From Aplectana chamaeleonis (taxonomy: Eukaryota > Nematoda > Chromadorea > Rhabditida > Cosmocercidae), in the NCBI GenBank assembly GCA_029168955.1, contig JAPDOI010000183.1, forward strand, positions 398,501 to 462,500: a stretch of DNA of 64,000 nt, in the 5' to 3' direction. How positions within the stretch are numbered: position 1 is the first letter of the stretch; every line of letters begins with the position of its first letter. Shown here one piece after another: positions 49,050-59,084 of the stretch. The notes under the pieces are model-generated. The model was not told where the DNA came from. It did no database searches and was given only the letters and a program-made list of their open reading frames with translations. The translations under genes and the position numbers were made by a program.

Positions 49050-49249
49050 GGCACTATCTTGAACGGGGGGAGGCACTCAGGGTTCAAGTCAGAAATGAAG
49101 TGATCCACCGAACGGTAATCCTACCAATCGACGTGTTTCCATAGATTTATAATAGCAACAATGCTTGACAGCATAATCAAGCATTTTTATGAGTTTTTTG
49201 TTCATTTCTATGAGTGAATCTTAGGTGCCCCCCCGTCTAGGATAGAGCC
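49050..49249. mobile_element. 200-bp hAT-like MITE, copy A
   Basis: Inverted ends GGCACTATC and GATAGAGCC, then runs of G and C (AACGGGGGGAGGCAC left; TGCCCCCCCGTCTAGGATAG right). The interior shares AAGTCAGAAATGAAG and CAAGCATTTTTATGAG with copy B, and matches the inverted copy C. No convincing 8-bp target duplication remains for this copy. It lies just left of a disrupted core-element copy. Confidence 0.8.
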
Positions 49250-50599
49250 GAGTTTACTAAACTTAGAGCTTATTATCGTCATATATTTTTCACCGGAGAG
49301 CCTGTTTCCTTACTTTCCGATTTGTTCAGAGCTTCAGCCGCTGGCCTTCGCTGATAAGAACCTAAAAACCAGGGGTGTGCGTTAATGAAAATTTGTTTTT
49401 TCGTTAAGCGTTATTCGTTAATTTTCAGAAAAAAAGCATGAACCCGTTAATGCGTTAACACGTTAATTTTAAATTTCGTTAAAAATTTTGAAACCATTAC
49501 CTGACCACAGCGAAAATCAATGAATCATCAGAGGTACCGGAAAAAATGAATTAGACCTCAAAATAACGTCAGCAGTTCGTTGTGAAAAGTGGGTGGGACT
49601 TCAGATGACGTGGCCAGGACTTCGTAGAAAAGGAGTAGGCTTTCAGATGATGTCATGGAAAGTAGTTAGGGCTTGAGGTGACGTCAGTAGGACGTCATGG
49701 TAAGTAGGTAGGGCTTCAGAAGAAAACGTCGTGGAAAGTTGGTAGTCGGTCAGATGACGTCAGCAACACGTCGTGAAAAATGATTAGCGCTTAATGAGGG
49801 GGGTGCGCCGCGTCATAGAGAGTCAGGAGCGTTTTGTGTAGAGCGTGCGAGGCGTGGTAGAAACTAAGTAGCGCTTCATGTAGAGGGTGGGTCGCTTCGT
49901 GGAATGTGAGCCTGCGCCGCGTAATAGTGATAAGCACTCCATGCGGAGTATGCACTGCGTATTAGAAAATGGTCAAACAGGATGCCGTGGAAAGTGGACA
50001 GAACTTCAGAAGGGGTGTCTGGAACGTCTTGCCAGGCGGTGTGCTACACTGTTTGACATACGTTAAATGATAGCCTAAACGCGGGCTCAAAAACTCTATA
50101 ATCTACGGCACTTGCCGCATTTCGAATCGGTTTTCTATGTGTGCGCACTTAACGCAGATTTCATTTCCTTTCTCGGTCTGGTCTATAGTGTCCAACAAAT
50201 TTTGTATATTTCCTGATCAATGAGAGACGATTGGCGGAAAATCAATTTGCATAAGTTCTTAGGCAACACGCTCGCCAGTGGTTGAGCGGGAGCGGTTGTG
50301 CTGCAATCAATTCCATGCACATTGATTTCCGATCACCCGCTTTTCATTGATAAGTAGATGTGCAACTTTTGATGGACTACATTATATGTCTTCACGTGTC
50401 CAAATGCGCGGCAGGCAGTCTTTATGTCGATGCAGAATACAGTAAGATGAAAAGAAAATATGCGCCGACCATTTATATGCAAAAACTATTTGATAATTTG
50501 TGAAGAACGGTTGTTTACTGTACATATAATTTCACGCCATTCGATACAGTGATGATACCGTCATTCCTGCGATAAATAAGCCGGGCGGCTCCGAATTGA

Positions 50600-50990
50600 A
50601 ATTTCACGCCATTCGATACAGTGATGATACCGTCATTCCTGGACTATATTGGGAGTGCGCAAGACGCCACAGAAAGTGTGCGGGCCCCCAGTGGGAGTGC
50701 GCAGGATCCCGTAGAAAGTATACGTAACCTCAGTGGGAGAGCGCAGGACGCCGCAGAAAGTGTTCGGGCCCCCTGTGGAAGTGCGCAGGATCCCGTAGAA
50801 AGTATACGTAACCCCAGTGGGAGAGCGCATGACGCCGCAGAAAGTGTGCGGGACCACAGCGGGAGTGCGCAGGACGCCGTAGAAAATGTACGGGACCCCA
50901 ATGGGAGTGTGCAGGACGCCCAAGGAAAGTTTGTGGGACCCCAGTGGGAGTGCGCAGGACGCCGTAGAAAGTGTGCCGGACCACCGGCCG
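50600..50990 (-). repeat. 42-bp minisatellite E inside the hAT-like element
   Basis: About eight units; the minus strand reads CACTTTCTACGGCGTCCTGC then GCACTCCCACTGGGGTCCC. CTTTCTACGGCGTC is identical to the core of the 23-kb satellite, so this transposon carries close relatives of the satellite on the opposite strand. Preceded by a 45-bp direct duplication containing TTCACGCCATTCGATACAGT at 50530 and 50607. Confidence 0.92.
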
Positions 50991-51119
50991 CGCAGCGCGG
51001 CTTGCATCAGATTGCCTTGCCACTGAGGTGATTCTGCTAGCCTGCTCCCCATATTCCTAACATATTTCGACTTAATAATCCTCAAAGTCACTGGAATACG
51101 GGCAGTGAGCTGGCAAAAT

Positions 51120-51345
51120 CACTTATAACCGTGGCGGGGGCAATCTGATAGGGGTCGTTAATACTTCCGCCGCGGCGCGGCGCGGCGAGGTGCAAAACAG
51201 CCGTATCGATAAAGCGGCGTTTAGAGTTTTCTGCTTGAAATATTCCAACGGCGCCGCACGCGGAGAGGAGGCGGCGCGGCGGCAGCGTGCGATCCTCTTT
51301 AACATCAAATGCTTTTTTTGCTGACTTTTCATATACATTCTCAAT
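51120..51345. other. GC-rich patch in the hAT-like element
   Basis: GCCGCGGCGCGGCGCGGCGA and a partly inverted CGGAGAGGAGGCGGCGCGGC flank GTTTAGAGTTTTCTGC. It could form a hairpin. No gene seen. The remainder of the interior (51346-51980) is unassigned. Confidence 0.5.
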
Positions 51346-52206
51346 TTGGTTTCTCTGATTGATCGCTAAAATTTCTTCCGAGGTCCTTGAAGTTGTTTAG
51401 AGTAGGCTGGGTTGTGAGTTCTTTTTTTTGCTCTTAAAATAAAGTTTCTATAAAGCAGAATTTGCAGAAGACTATCTGCTTTCGGGTGCGGTGTTATGAT
51501 ACAAAAGATTGTAAATGTTTCTTTCGCAGAAGAAATCACTCATTACAATCGACCTTGTGCTATGTGAGAGCTACTCCAGGCTGTGTTTAGCGTCGTTCTG
51601 CGACTTCGCCGCGTCAGTTCGTCGCAGCTCGATTATACATTATGATAGCGCGATTTTCGCGCCGCGCCGCCCGGCTTAGTCATCGCAGGCTTGACGGTAT
51701 GCTCAAGGGTCTCACCAACTCGGCCTTCAATTCCCGCTCCCAACCTTTGTTTGGTACCTTACTCGACCGCGGAGAGTTAGATTAGACCACACATCTGCAA
51801 CACGAATTGCAATTCTTCGATATAGAGAAGAAATAACTAACAAGATAGAGAAACAACGGAATGAGGATCATTGAGGTCAGAGATATATTCCACAACAAGC
51901 GAAAATTGACCGCGCCGCAAGCCAAAGCGATGTGCTTGGCCCCAGTTTTAAAATTCGTCATTGAAACAGGTCAATCAGTGCCGTAACTCCACCGCAAATT
52001 AACGAACCCAAATTAACGTGATTTTAGGACTTTTTCGTTAAGCGTTAATCGTTAAGTTTCAAAAAAATTCGCGTTAACCCGTTAATGCGTTAACACGTTA
52101 ACGTTATAACGCACAGCCCTGCTAAAGACCAATCGGACATTGCTCGACACAACGCGGTCCCGTTACGGCTCTCGTAAACAAATTTGATGATAACCAATAG
52201 ATAAAG

Positions 52207-52407
52207 GGCGCCATCCTAGACAGGGGGGGCGCTCAGGATTCAAGTCAGAAATGAAGCAATCCACCGATCGGTAACGCTACCAAACGGAGTATTTCTATAG
52301 AATTTCAATAGCAACAATGCTTTCAGCAGTATCAAGCATTTTTATAAGGTTTTTTGTTCATTTCTATGAGTAAATCTTGGGTGCCCCTCCTCGTCTAGGA
52401 TAGAGCC
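52207..52407. mobile_element. 200-bp hAT-like MITE, copy B
   Basis: Inverted ends GGCGCCATCCTAGAC and GTCTAGGATAGAGCC, flanked by AGATAAAG (52199-52206) and AGTTAAAG (52408-52415), an 8-bp target duplication with one mismatch. It sits in the core element at a site whose empty form in the palindrome reads GATAAAGGCTAGGGTAT. Confidence 0.85.
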
Positions 52408-52645
52408 AGTTAAAGGATAGGGTATGAAAATAGCGGAGAGCGGTTTGTCTTCAGTCACCCAACGTCCTTCTCTGGGGGTTTGCAGGTGAGGCTTTCCACG
52501 GACTAGAAAGTAGGAGAACAGCAACAATGGTGGTCAAGATATAACAAAGTTAGAGTAAAAACCTAGCAAATTATAGAGCCTTGTCGCGGCCGCGTCATGT
52601 CGAGCAATGTTTGGTTGGCCTTTATAAAGCCTTATCCCTTGGTGA

Positions 52646-53569
52646 AGAGTAACTCAGAGAGTCGGGGGGTCCGATTCGGCCACGATAGACTTTCTAGTCG
52701 GGTACCTAGTCGAGCTGAAAGGAACTTTCGCAGCAGCACGTGTGGAGCACGTGGCCTGTTCGATAGGACTATGTGGCGCAGAGAGACAAAATCCTTCCTG
52801 CACCCCCACTTCCCGTGCGGGAGCACGTGTTCTGTTCGATAAGACTACGTGGCGGGGGCGGGCTCCCACCGAATAGCGATATAGAGCTTCGGGGAACGGA
52901 TCGGCTACTAACGCTAAAACATGCCTGTTGAAGTGATAAAACATGTTTACCTGCAATTACCTGTCTGAACACGTTTGATCAATACGTATGATTTGTTTAG
53001 GAGCGGAACGGCTCCCCGAAGTTCCATACTCGCACTCGGCTCCCACCCCTTCTACAGGAGCGGGTCTAACTCAACAAGGATACATTCCAAGAAACGGCCC
53101 GCAGCAGGGAATCATCCCCACAGCAGTCCGCGACAAGGAAATCACCCTCGCCACGGTCGACAGCGTGGGAGCTTAACTCGCTGAGGACCGTGGGGGAGAC
53201 CCCTTAGTGCTTCGAAAATCGTCTAGAAAGTGACTCTTAGTCTCCTTTCAAGAGCGGCCTCTCTTTGGGATCAAGCCCCTTATATACGTGCTGTGCGGCT
53301 GATGTGCGGTAAGTTCTGAAGCAATCGATCAACGTGTTCAATCATGGGCATTGTGACTCGTTCATCGTCGAAACTCATCATAGTCGAATCAAAAGCGTAT
53401 CGTGGCCGAGTGAAACAGCTATGGTTGGCGGCACGTGCTTGTCACTTGGACGACGATTAGGCCACGTGGCGCACGGAAAGTACGTGGCCGTATCGTCGCC
53501 CAACCGCATTGTAGTCGAATCGAAAGCCTATCGTGTCCGAATAGGACCCCCGACTCTCTGAGAAACTCC
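52646..53569. mobile_element. 0.9-kb fold-back element
   Basis: Ends carry AACTCAGAGAGTCGGGGG (left) and inverted TTTCTCAGAGAGTCGGGGG (right), followed on both sides by TCC-ATTCGG-CACGATAG and further inverted words including CACGTGGCC. Inner inverted pair: CTTCGGGGAACGGATCGG near 52890 against GGAACGGCTCCCCGAAG near 53006. No transposase. GCACGTG and CACGTGG E-box-like words recur. Confidence 0.65.
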
Positions 53570-53710
53570 AAATACCGTGCGGTACCGATATTCACAAGGG
53601 CATGAAATGATGATAAGAGTTGCATTTCTATATCAGACCGACCGACTCAGACTCTCAAATAAAAGTTGTGAAGTATTTTATGGCATTGTGGAAATGGGTA
53701 CCGCACGGTA
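53570..53710. repeat. Short inverted pair with ACCGTGCGGTACC motif
   Basis: AAATACCGTGCGGTACCGAT at 53570 and the inverse GGGTACCGCACGGTATTTC at 53697 bracket 110 bp. The related word ACCGTGCGGTACC also occurs near 33190. Possibly the ends of a tiny MITE. Confidence 0.5.
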
Positions 53711-53877
53711 TTTCTCGGGTGCCCTTATCCAGCCCCCCCCCCCCCAACCGGCTCACTCGAGTTGGTTCTAAAATTTTCTGAGCTTTTACTCCGTTTCTGT
53801 TATATCTTGAGCACCAGTCAGTGGTGCTGTTTTCCTACTTGCTAGTCCATGCTTAGTCTTAAATGCTCACCTCTGAG

Positions 53878-54513
53878 GACTGGAGGAGAAATGCCGGACC
53901 GGGCATATTGCCAGTGCGGTATGATACCATGATATTAGCCGTTGATTCGACGTGATCAACGGGCGGGTTGGTCATATCAACGTGTATCGGTTTTTTCGGG
54001 GGTGGAAATCAGTTTTACCCTATCTGGACGGTGCGACTCTATCCTAGACGGGGGGGGGCACCCAAGATTACCTTATGGAAATGATCGAAAAATCTCATAA
54101 AAAATGCTTGATATTGCTGTTAAGCATTGTTGCTATTGAAATTCTACAGAAATATGTACTTCGTTTAGTGGCGTTACCGATCGGTGAATCGCTTTTTTTC
54201 TGACCTGAATACTGAGTGCCTTCACCCCCCCCCGTCTAGGATAGTGCCGACGGTGCAGCCTACGGCTGCACCGTCGCTCAGAGAGGAAACCCCCTATGTG
54301 GAGGCTGGATCTGTCGTGTATCGGGTATTTAGGTGGTGGAAGTCAGTTTTAACTCTATTTGGCGGCTGCACCGTCCCTAAGGGAGGAAAACTCCGAGCTG
54401 TCGGCTGCTGATTGATATGACAAGAAACCCACCCATTGATCACTGCGAATCAGTGGCTAATGCCATGTTATCATACCGCACTGGCAATATGTCCGATCCG
54501 GCACTTCGCATTT
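53878..54513. mobile_element. Long-TIR element, second copy, itself carrying MITE C
   Basis: Flanked by a perfect 11-bp duplication TCACCTCTGAG at 53867-53877 and 54514-54524. The left end GACTGGAGGAGAAATGCCGG matches the terminus of the element at 39692-40567. Inverted interior words CATATTGCCAGTGCGGTATG occur near both ends. It interrupts a copy of the TATA-bearing core element (53808-53877 plus 54525-54600) and is interrupted by MITE C, giving three nesting levels. Confidence 0.8.
54035..54248. mobile_element. 214-bp hAT-like MITE, copy C (perfect 8-bp TSD)
   Basis: Inverted relative to copies A and B. Ends GACTCTATCCTAGACGGGGG and CCCCCGTCTAGGATAGTGCC, flanked by the perfect 8-bp target duplication GACGGTGC (54027-54034 and 54249-54256). 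G and C homopolymer runs sit just inside both ends. No coding capacity. Confidence 0.9.
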
Positions 54514-54645
54514 TCACCTCTGAGCAAGGACGGTGCATGCATGAAGACACACGGCTCTCCGCCTGTTTCATACTATATAACTGAAACATAGAGAAAAATC
54601 GGACAAGCACCGTAATCCTCAGTAAAGAAAAACATAATTGAAACG

Positions 54646-54876
54646 ATGTGTTTTGTTATGCTTCTGCCTTGCGAGGTTTTTTACGATGGAACTTTATGGA
54701 GCTGCCTGACGTTTCGACGTTACCGTCGTCTTCAGAGGCCTGAGCGTGACGCAAGATTAGAACATGAACTACCCGATCAAGCGCTCAAACCGCCGAGGCA
54801 TTTTCGATGTGCCCTCAGAGCCACACCGGAAAAACCCCTCAATCTGTGAGAGGCACTCACTCTTTGTTCCACCGGC
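54646..54876 (-). repeat. Inverted PLE end fragment
   Basis: Reverse complement of about 55887-56117 (and of the 3' copy). It begins AAAACACAT when read on the minus strand and ends at GCCGGTGGAAC. Inverted 5' fragments are a known feature of PLE insertions. At its junction with the direct copy the 18-bp word ACCGTTCATCACATTCAC is present twice (54877-54899 region), suggesting a microhomology-driven template jump. Confidence 0.88.
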
Positions 54877-54902
54877 ACCGTTCATCACATTCACAATCAC
54901 CG

Positions 54903-55783
54903 TTCATCACATTCACAAGGGAAACTCCGCACGACGGTTGGCTCCCTTTCCTGAATGCACAGATCAAACTGTCTGACGGAATAGTTCTTGTTAAATGGTA
55001 TCGGAAGCCGAGCTCGAAAAACATCATCGTCCATTCTCAATCGGCTCATCCAATCGCAGTAAAACGGGCGGTGGTAGGAAATATGTTCCGAACGGTAAGG
55101 CGGATATGCACGGATGGAGATGAACTCCAAGAGTCACTACGGTTGGCATCAGAGGTTGCAGCCTTGAATGGCTATCCTGCTCTACAAAGGAATCGTCGAC
55201 CCCACAGGAGTCGGGAACAACGATCGCGTCAAGGGAAGTTGTCTCTCTGTGTCCCATTTGTTTCTGATGAACTCAGCGCAGCGATTCAACGAAGTATCGT
55301 GAGGGCACAGTTGCAAAATGACGTCATTCTTGTCAACATCCCTAATGAAAACTTTAAACGACAACTCGTGCGGAATAGACTCTACGACAAACGTTGCTCA
55401 TCAAATGACTGCATCATCTGCCCATATGGAAAGATCGGGATTGTTCAACAACAGGTGTTATCTACCAACTAGAATGCCTTGCCTGCAATTCCACCTACAT
55501 CGGTGAGACTGGGAGGATGCTATCAATACGAGTTAAAGAACATCTGGCAGGGAAGAGGAGAGTGAACCTCTCAACACCGCTAGGCAGGCACAGAAATGGT
55601 CCCCATCACGGAGCTGATTATGAAGTGAAGTGCACGATCTTATCAGTTGAGGCGAACATATCAGCAAGAAGAGCCTTGGAGGCTTTCTGGATTTTCGAAA
55701 GAAATCCACGCATCAACAATCGCAACGAATGCCCATCAATAACCAATGACTTTTTGCCTTATATTCCACTATGCGAGCTGTAG
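54903..55783 (+). pseudogene. Upstream partial PLE ORF (RT end and GIY-YIG), broken
   Basis: The frame from the start of this copy runs through TRETPHDGWLPFLNAQIKLS and VNIPNENFKRQLVRN, regions that are frameshifted in the downstream copy, so this copy is intact there. It then loses frame after CPYGKIG near 55440 (one base fewer than the downstream copy), so the GIY-YIG portion continues in another frame (55517-55783, containing RVKEHLAGKRRV). It lacks the N-terminal RT half altogether and has no start of its own. Confidence 0.85.
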
Positions 55784-56023
55784 ACCGACCATTTATGTGG
55801 GTGTTGTGCGCGATTTCATATTACGCGCCCTGCACTTAGTCAAGTTCATTCCTTACTTGGTCAGTCGAGAGTGGTTTTCCTGTGTCGCCGGTGGAACAAA
55901 GAGTGAGTGCCTCTCACAGATTGAGGGGTTTTTCCGGTGTGGCTCTGAGGGCACATCGAAAATGCCTCGGCGGTTTGAGCGCTTGATCGGGTAGTTCATG
56001 TTCTAATCTTGCGTCACGCTCAG

Positions 56024-56059
56024 GCCTCTGAAGACGACGGTAACGTCGAAACGTCAGGC
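56024..56059 (+). ncRNA. Hammerhead-like motif in PLE 5' pseudo-LTR
   Basis: 36 nt: GCCT, then CTGAAGA (fits CUGANGA), then a perfect 4-bp stem with a GTAA loop (GACGGTAACGTC), then GAAA, CGTC and AGGC, which pairs with the initial GCCT. PLEs are known to encode minimal hammerhead ribozymes with very short helix III. Here helix III is essentially absent and one extra C precedes stem II, so activity is uncertain. Confidence 0.4.
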
Positions 56060-56125
56060 AGCTCCATAAAGTTCCATCGTAAAAAACCTCGCAAGGCAGA
56101 AGCATAACAAAACACATCATTTCAA

Positions 56126-57976
56126 ATGCCGAGGTTCCAAGAAGAGAGAAGTTGGGAGCTATTAAGACACGTACCGCCAAGCCTCTTCTCTCTCGTACGC
56201 GAAGCCATCTCGCTTCGTCAAAAAGTGGTGCATACTCGCCAATGTCTGAAATTCCTCCGACGATGCAAGGAGAATGACGTGCTGCCGGAGTTTGTCAGAA
56301 GGAAGAAGATTGGTGCAACCTGCAATCTCGCCGAAGATCACCCGCGGATTCGTAACATCTACCGCACGATTCTCAATGTTGTGATCAAAGAGAGACAGCG
56401 TGTGTTGTATTCGTCCATGTTGAAATGTGTATCGAAAGAACAAGCATGCCAGCGCCTTCTACCTAGCCAGACTTGGAGGAGAATCGAAGGTGAGTCAAGA
56501 TATGTATGTGACACTATTCGTTCTAGAGTTCGAGCTAACCTATGCGCAAAATACTATAGGCTTTTGGTTTTATTCCGGGAAAATTCTAATGACGAAGGAG
56601 ACACATCACATATTGCCCACTTGTTGCCCAGGGTAACCACTCGCTCTCAAAATGGAGAAACACAGGCAAGAGTTACTGTTCTTGGTGGTACCATTCTGTC
56701 GCCCAATGCCTTGAGCGCTTTGAATCTTGGACCATCGTTCTCGCCCTCACAGAAGATCACAGCGTTAACGTTTCGTAAGGTTGTGGGAGCCCTGCAGACC
56801 CTTAGAGATCAACTCCGTGCAAAAAACAGTAACGAGTCTCGGAGGCAGCAAAATGCAGGGGGTGATCGCCGCTCGCTACCACCGATTCCATTCCCACGTA
56901 CCATCTACAGTGAACCTAACCCAGTGCCAGAAGTCGACATCAAGATCAGAATTTTATCATCTGATATCCTATCTGCTCTCGAAAACAATAGACGGCGTTT
57001 TCGGTCTAACTTAACAACCGATCAATGGCATGGACTAAAGGAATTACGTTATTTAAGAGCGAATGGAACGTTGCGAATCTCTGTCAGCGATAAAGGCGGG
57101 GAATTCGTGATAATGCCACAATCCCTAGACCGGGCAATAACGGAGCAACACCTACGGGATGGCTCAATATATCGTCATTCAAGTGAAAGAGAGTATTTAT
57201 CGCAATGCAAAAAGCTGAACCACGTTTGGATGTCGATTGGGAAATCTGCTGGTATTAGTGAGAGGATGCTCAGTAGACTCAAGCTGGATAATCCATCCTG
57301 TCCGGTTTTCTACAGTCTTATAAAAACTCACAAGCTCTCTCACGACCACATGCGGTCCACGGATCCAGACAGATACAAAATAAGACCAATAATCAGCGGC
57401 GTAGGAGGTCCAACTGACAGAATCGCATGGTTTTTGAATTCCATTGTAAGTCAGTTGCTAACTAACGTGCCTTCTCACTTGACGAACACAAACGAACTTC
57501 TTGCACGATTGCACAGCACGAATTTCGAAGAGAGTTGTGTCTCGGAGTCATTTGACGTGACATCTCTCTACACGAATGTGCAGAACGAGCAAGCCCTTCA
57601 GGCCTTGTCCGAAATGCTGGATCAGCATGCTGACAGTGTGAACACCTTTGGCCTCAGCAAAGCTCAGATTTTGACCCTGATCAAAGAATGTTTGCGCTGT
57701 AACATATTTGTGTGGTCAGGCGAATATTTCTCACAACTGAGAGGCCTAGCAATGGGTCAACGCTTAGCACCCGTGCTTGCGATATGTTTCATGAGCAAAG
57801 TAGAAGAGCCCGTGCTTGAACGTCGACCGCTGTTGTACTGTAGATATATAGACGACTGCTACATTGTGACATCGACGCAGTCCGAGATGGACGAATGCTT
57901 CCGCCTATTGAATGAACAATCACCGTTCATCACATTCACAAGGGAAACTCCGCACGACGGTTGGCTCCTTTCCTGA
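56126..57976 (+). pseudogene. PLE reverse transcriptase, main ORF (first 616 codons)
   Basis: Starts at the ATG at 56126 (MPRFQEERSWELLRHV), inside the pseudo-LTR, and is the longest true coding frame in the window. RT landmarks with approximate residue positions: IRPIISGVGGPTDRIAWFLN at 418, SFDVTSLYTNV (first catalytic Asp) at 474, RGLAMGQRLAPVLA at 540, and RYIDDCYIV (YxDD box, both Asp present) at 572. The long N-terminal region is basic, as is usual for PLEs. The frame ends at 57976 because of a one-base deletion near 57967 compared with the upstream partial copy; RT thumb and endonuclease sequence continues in the next frame. Family role: target-primed reverse transcription of its own RNA. 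By domain set this is an endonuclease-plus PLE. Catalytic residues are intact, so the inactivation looks recent. Confidence 0.9.
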
Positions 57977-58344
57977 ATGCACAGATCAAACTGTCTGACG
58001 GAATAGTTCTTGTTAAATGGTATCGGAAGCCGAGCTCGAAAAACATCATCGTCCATTCTCAATCGGCTCATCCAATCGCAGTAAAACGGGCGGTGGTAGG
58101 AAATATGTTCCGAACGGTAAGGCGGATATGCACGGATGGAGATGAACTCCAAGAGTCACTACGGTTGGCATCAGAGGTTGCAGCCTTGAATGGCTATCCT
58201 GCTCTACAAAGGAATCGTCGACCCCACAGGAGTCGGGAACAACGATCGCGTCAAGGGAAGTTGTCTCTCTGTGTCCCATTTGTTTCTGATGAACTCCAGC
58301 GCAGCGATTCAACGAAGTATCGTGAGGGCACAGTTGCAAAATGA
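57961..58344 (+). pseudogene. PLE ORF, segment between RT and endonuclease
   Basis: Continuation of the PLE protein after the frameshift near 57967 (FLNAQIKLSDGIVLVKWYRK onwards), covering the RT thumb and linker. It loses frame again after SDEL near 58295, where one extra C is present compared with the upstream copy; the frame resumes after another extra base near 58347. Two nearby single-base insertions could be genuine mutations or assembly errors in a homopolymer-poor context. Confidence 0.85.
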
Positions 58345-58775
58345 CGCTCATTCTTGTCAACATCCCTAATGAAAACTTTAAACGACAACTCGTGCGGAAT
58401 AGACTCTACGACAAACGTTGCTCATCAAATGAATGCATCATCTGCCCATATGGAAAGATCGGGGATTGTTCAACAACAGGTGATATCTACCAACTAGAAT
58501 GCCTTGCCTGCAATTCCACCTACATCGGTGAGACTGGGAGGATGCTATCAATACGAGTTAAAGAACATCTGGCAGGGAAGAGGAGAGTGAACCTCTCAAC
58601 ACCGCTAGGCAGGCACAGAAATGGTCCCCATCACGGAGCTGATTATGAAGTGAAGTGCACGATCTTATCAGTTGAGGCGAACATATCAGCAAGAAGAGCC
58701 TTGGAGGCTTTCTGGATTTTCGAAAAGAAATCCACGCATCAACAATCGCAACGAATGCCCATCAATAACCAATGA
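58341..58775 (+). pseudogene. PLE GIY-YIG endonuclease domain
   Basis: Contains a Cys-rich stretch (CSSNECIICPYG, CLAC) followed by the GIY-YIG-type core: DIYQLECLACN, STYIGETGRML with the Tyr-Ile-Gly triplet, then a conserved Arg (SIRVKEHLAG) and a basic segment. In PLEs this domain nicks the target for integration. The C-terminus ends in ISARRALEAFWIFEK and a short polar tail, matching the normal end of the family. It is open across the domain here, unlike the upstream copy. Confidence 0.88.
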
Positions 58776-59048
58776 CTTTTGCCTTATATTCCACTATGTG
58801 AGCTGTAGACCGACCATTTATCTGAGTGTTGAGCGCGATTTCATATTACGCGCCCTGCACTTAGTCAAGTTCATTCCTTACTTGGTCAGTCGAGAGTGGT
58901 TTTCCTGTGTCGCCGGTGGAACAAAGAGTGAGTGCCTCTCACAGATTGAGGGGTTTTTCCGGTGTGGCTCTGAGGGCACATCGAAAATGCCTCGGCGGTT
59001 TGAGCGCTTGATCGGGTAGTTCATGTTCTAATCTTGCGTCACGCTCAG

Positions 59049-59084
59049 GCCTCTGAAGACGACGGTAACGTCGAAACGTCAGGC
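59049..59084 (+). ncRNA. Hammerhead-like motif in PLE 3' pseudo-LTR
   Basis: Identical in the core positions to 56024-56059 (CTGAAGA, GACGGTAACGTC, GAAA, closing GCCT/AGGC), in the 3' repeat. A third copy, inverted, is at 54704-54739. Two direct copies one unit (3025 bp) apart would let a self-cleaving RNA release unit-length transcripts. Confidence 0.4.

Larger units (their letters stand above)
49370..52121. mobile_element. 2.75-kb nonautonomous hAT-like transposon
   Basis: Ends CAGGGGTGTGCGTTA (left) and, inverted, CAGGGCTGTGCGTTA (right), of the CAGGG type common in hAT elements, flanked by the near-perfect 8-bp target duplication CTAAAAAC (49362-49369) and CTAAAGAC (52122-52129). Subterminal DNA on both sides is full of TTAACG/CGTTAA motifs (AACCCGTTAATGCGTTAACA on the left and GTTAACCCGTTAATGCGTTA on the right), likely transposase-binding arrays. 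No transposase frame is recognised. The interior carries minisatellite E and a GC-rich patch with GCGGCGCGGCGGC words. Confidence 0.82.
49280..52560. mobile_element. TATA-bearing core element, disrupted by two insertions
   Basis: Pieces at 49280-49369, 52122-52206 and 52416-52560 line up with the core element of the palindrome (36064-36365): CACCGGAGAGCCTGTTTCCT at the left, ACATTGCTCGACACAACGCG in the middle, and GACTAGAAAGTAGGAGAACA at the right. The hAT-like element (49370-52121) and MITE copy B (52207-52407) separate the pieces. The TATA here is GGGTATGAAAATAGCGG with TCAGTCACC, a good initiator, 30 nt downstream. Confidence 0.65.
54893..56160 (+). repeat. PLE 5' pseudo-LTR (partial upstream tandem copy)
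   Basis: Direct repeat of 57916-59185 at an offset of 3022-3025 bp. It contains the end of RT, the endonuclease region, a 3' untranslated segment, and the start of the next unit. Small indels differ between the copies: a CCC/CC change near 54951, a missing C near 55267, a missing C near 55325 and a missing G near 55440, relative to the 3' copy. Confidence 0.92.
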
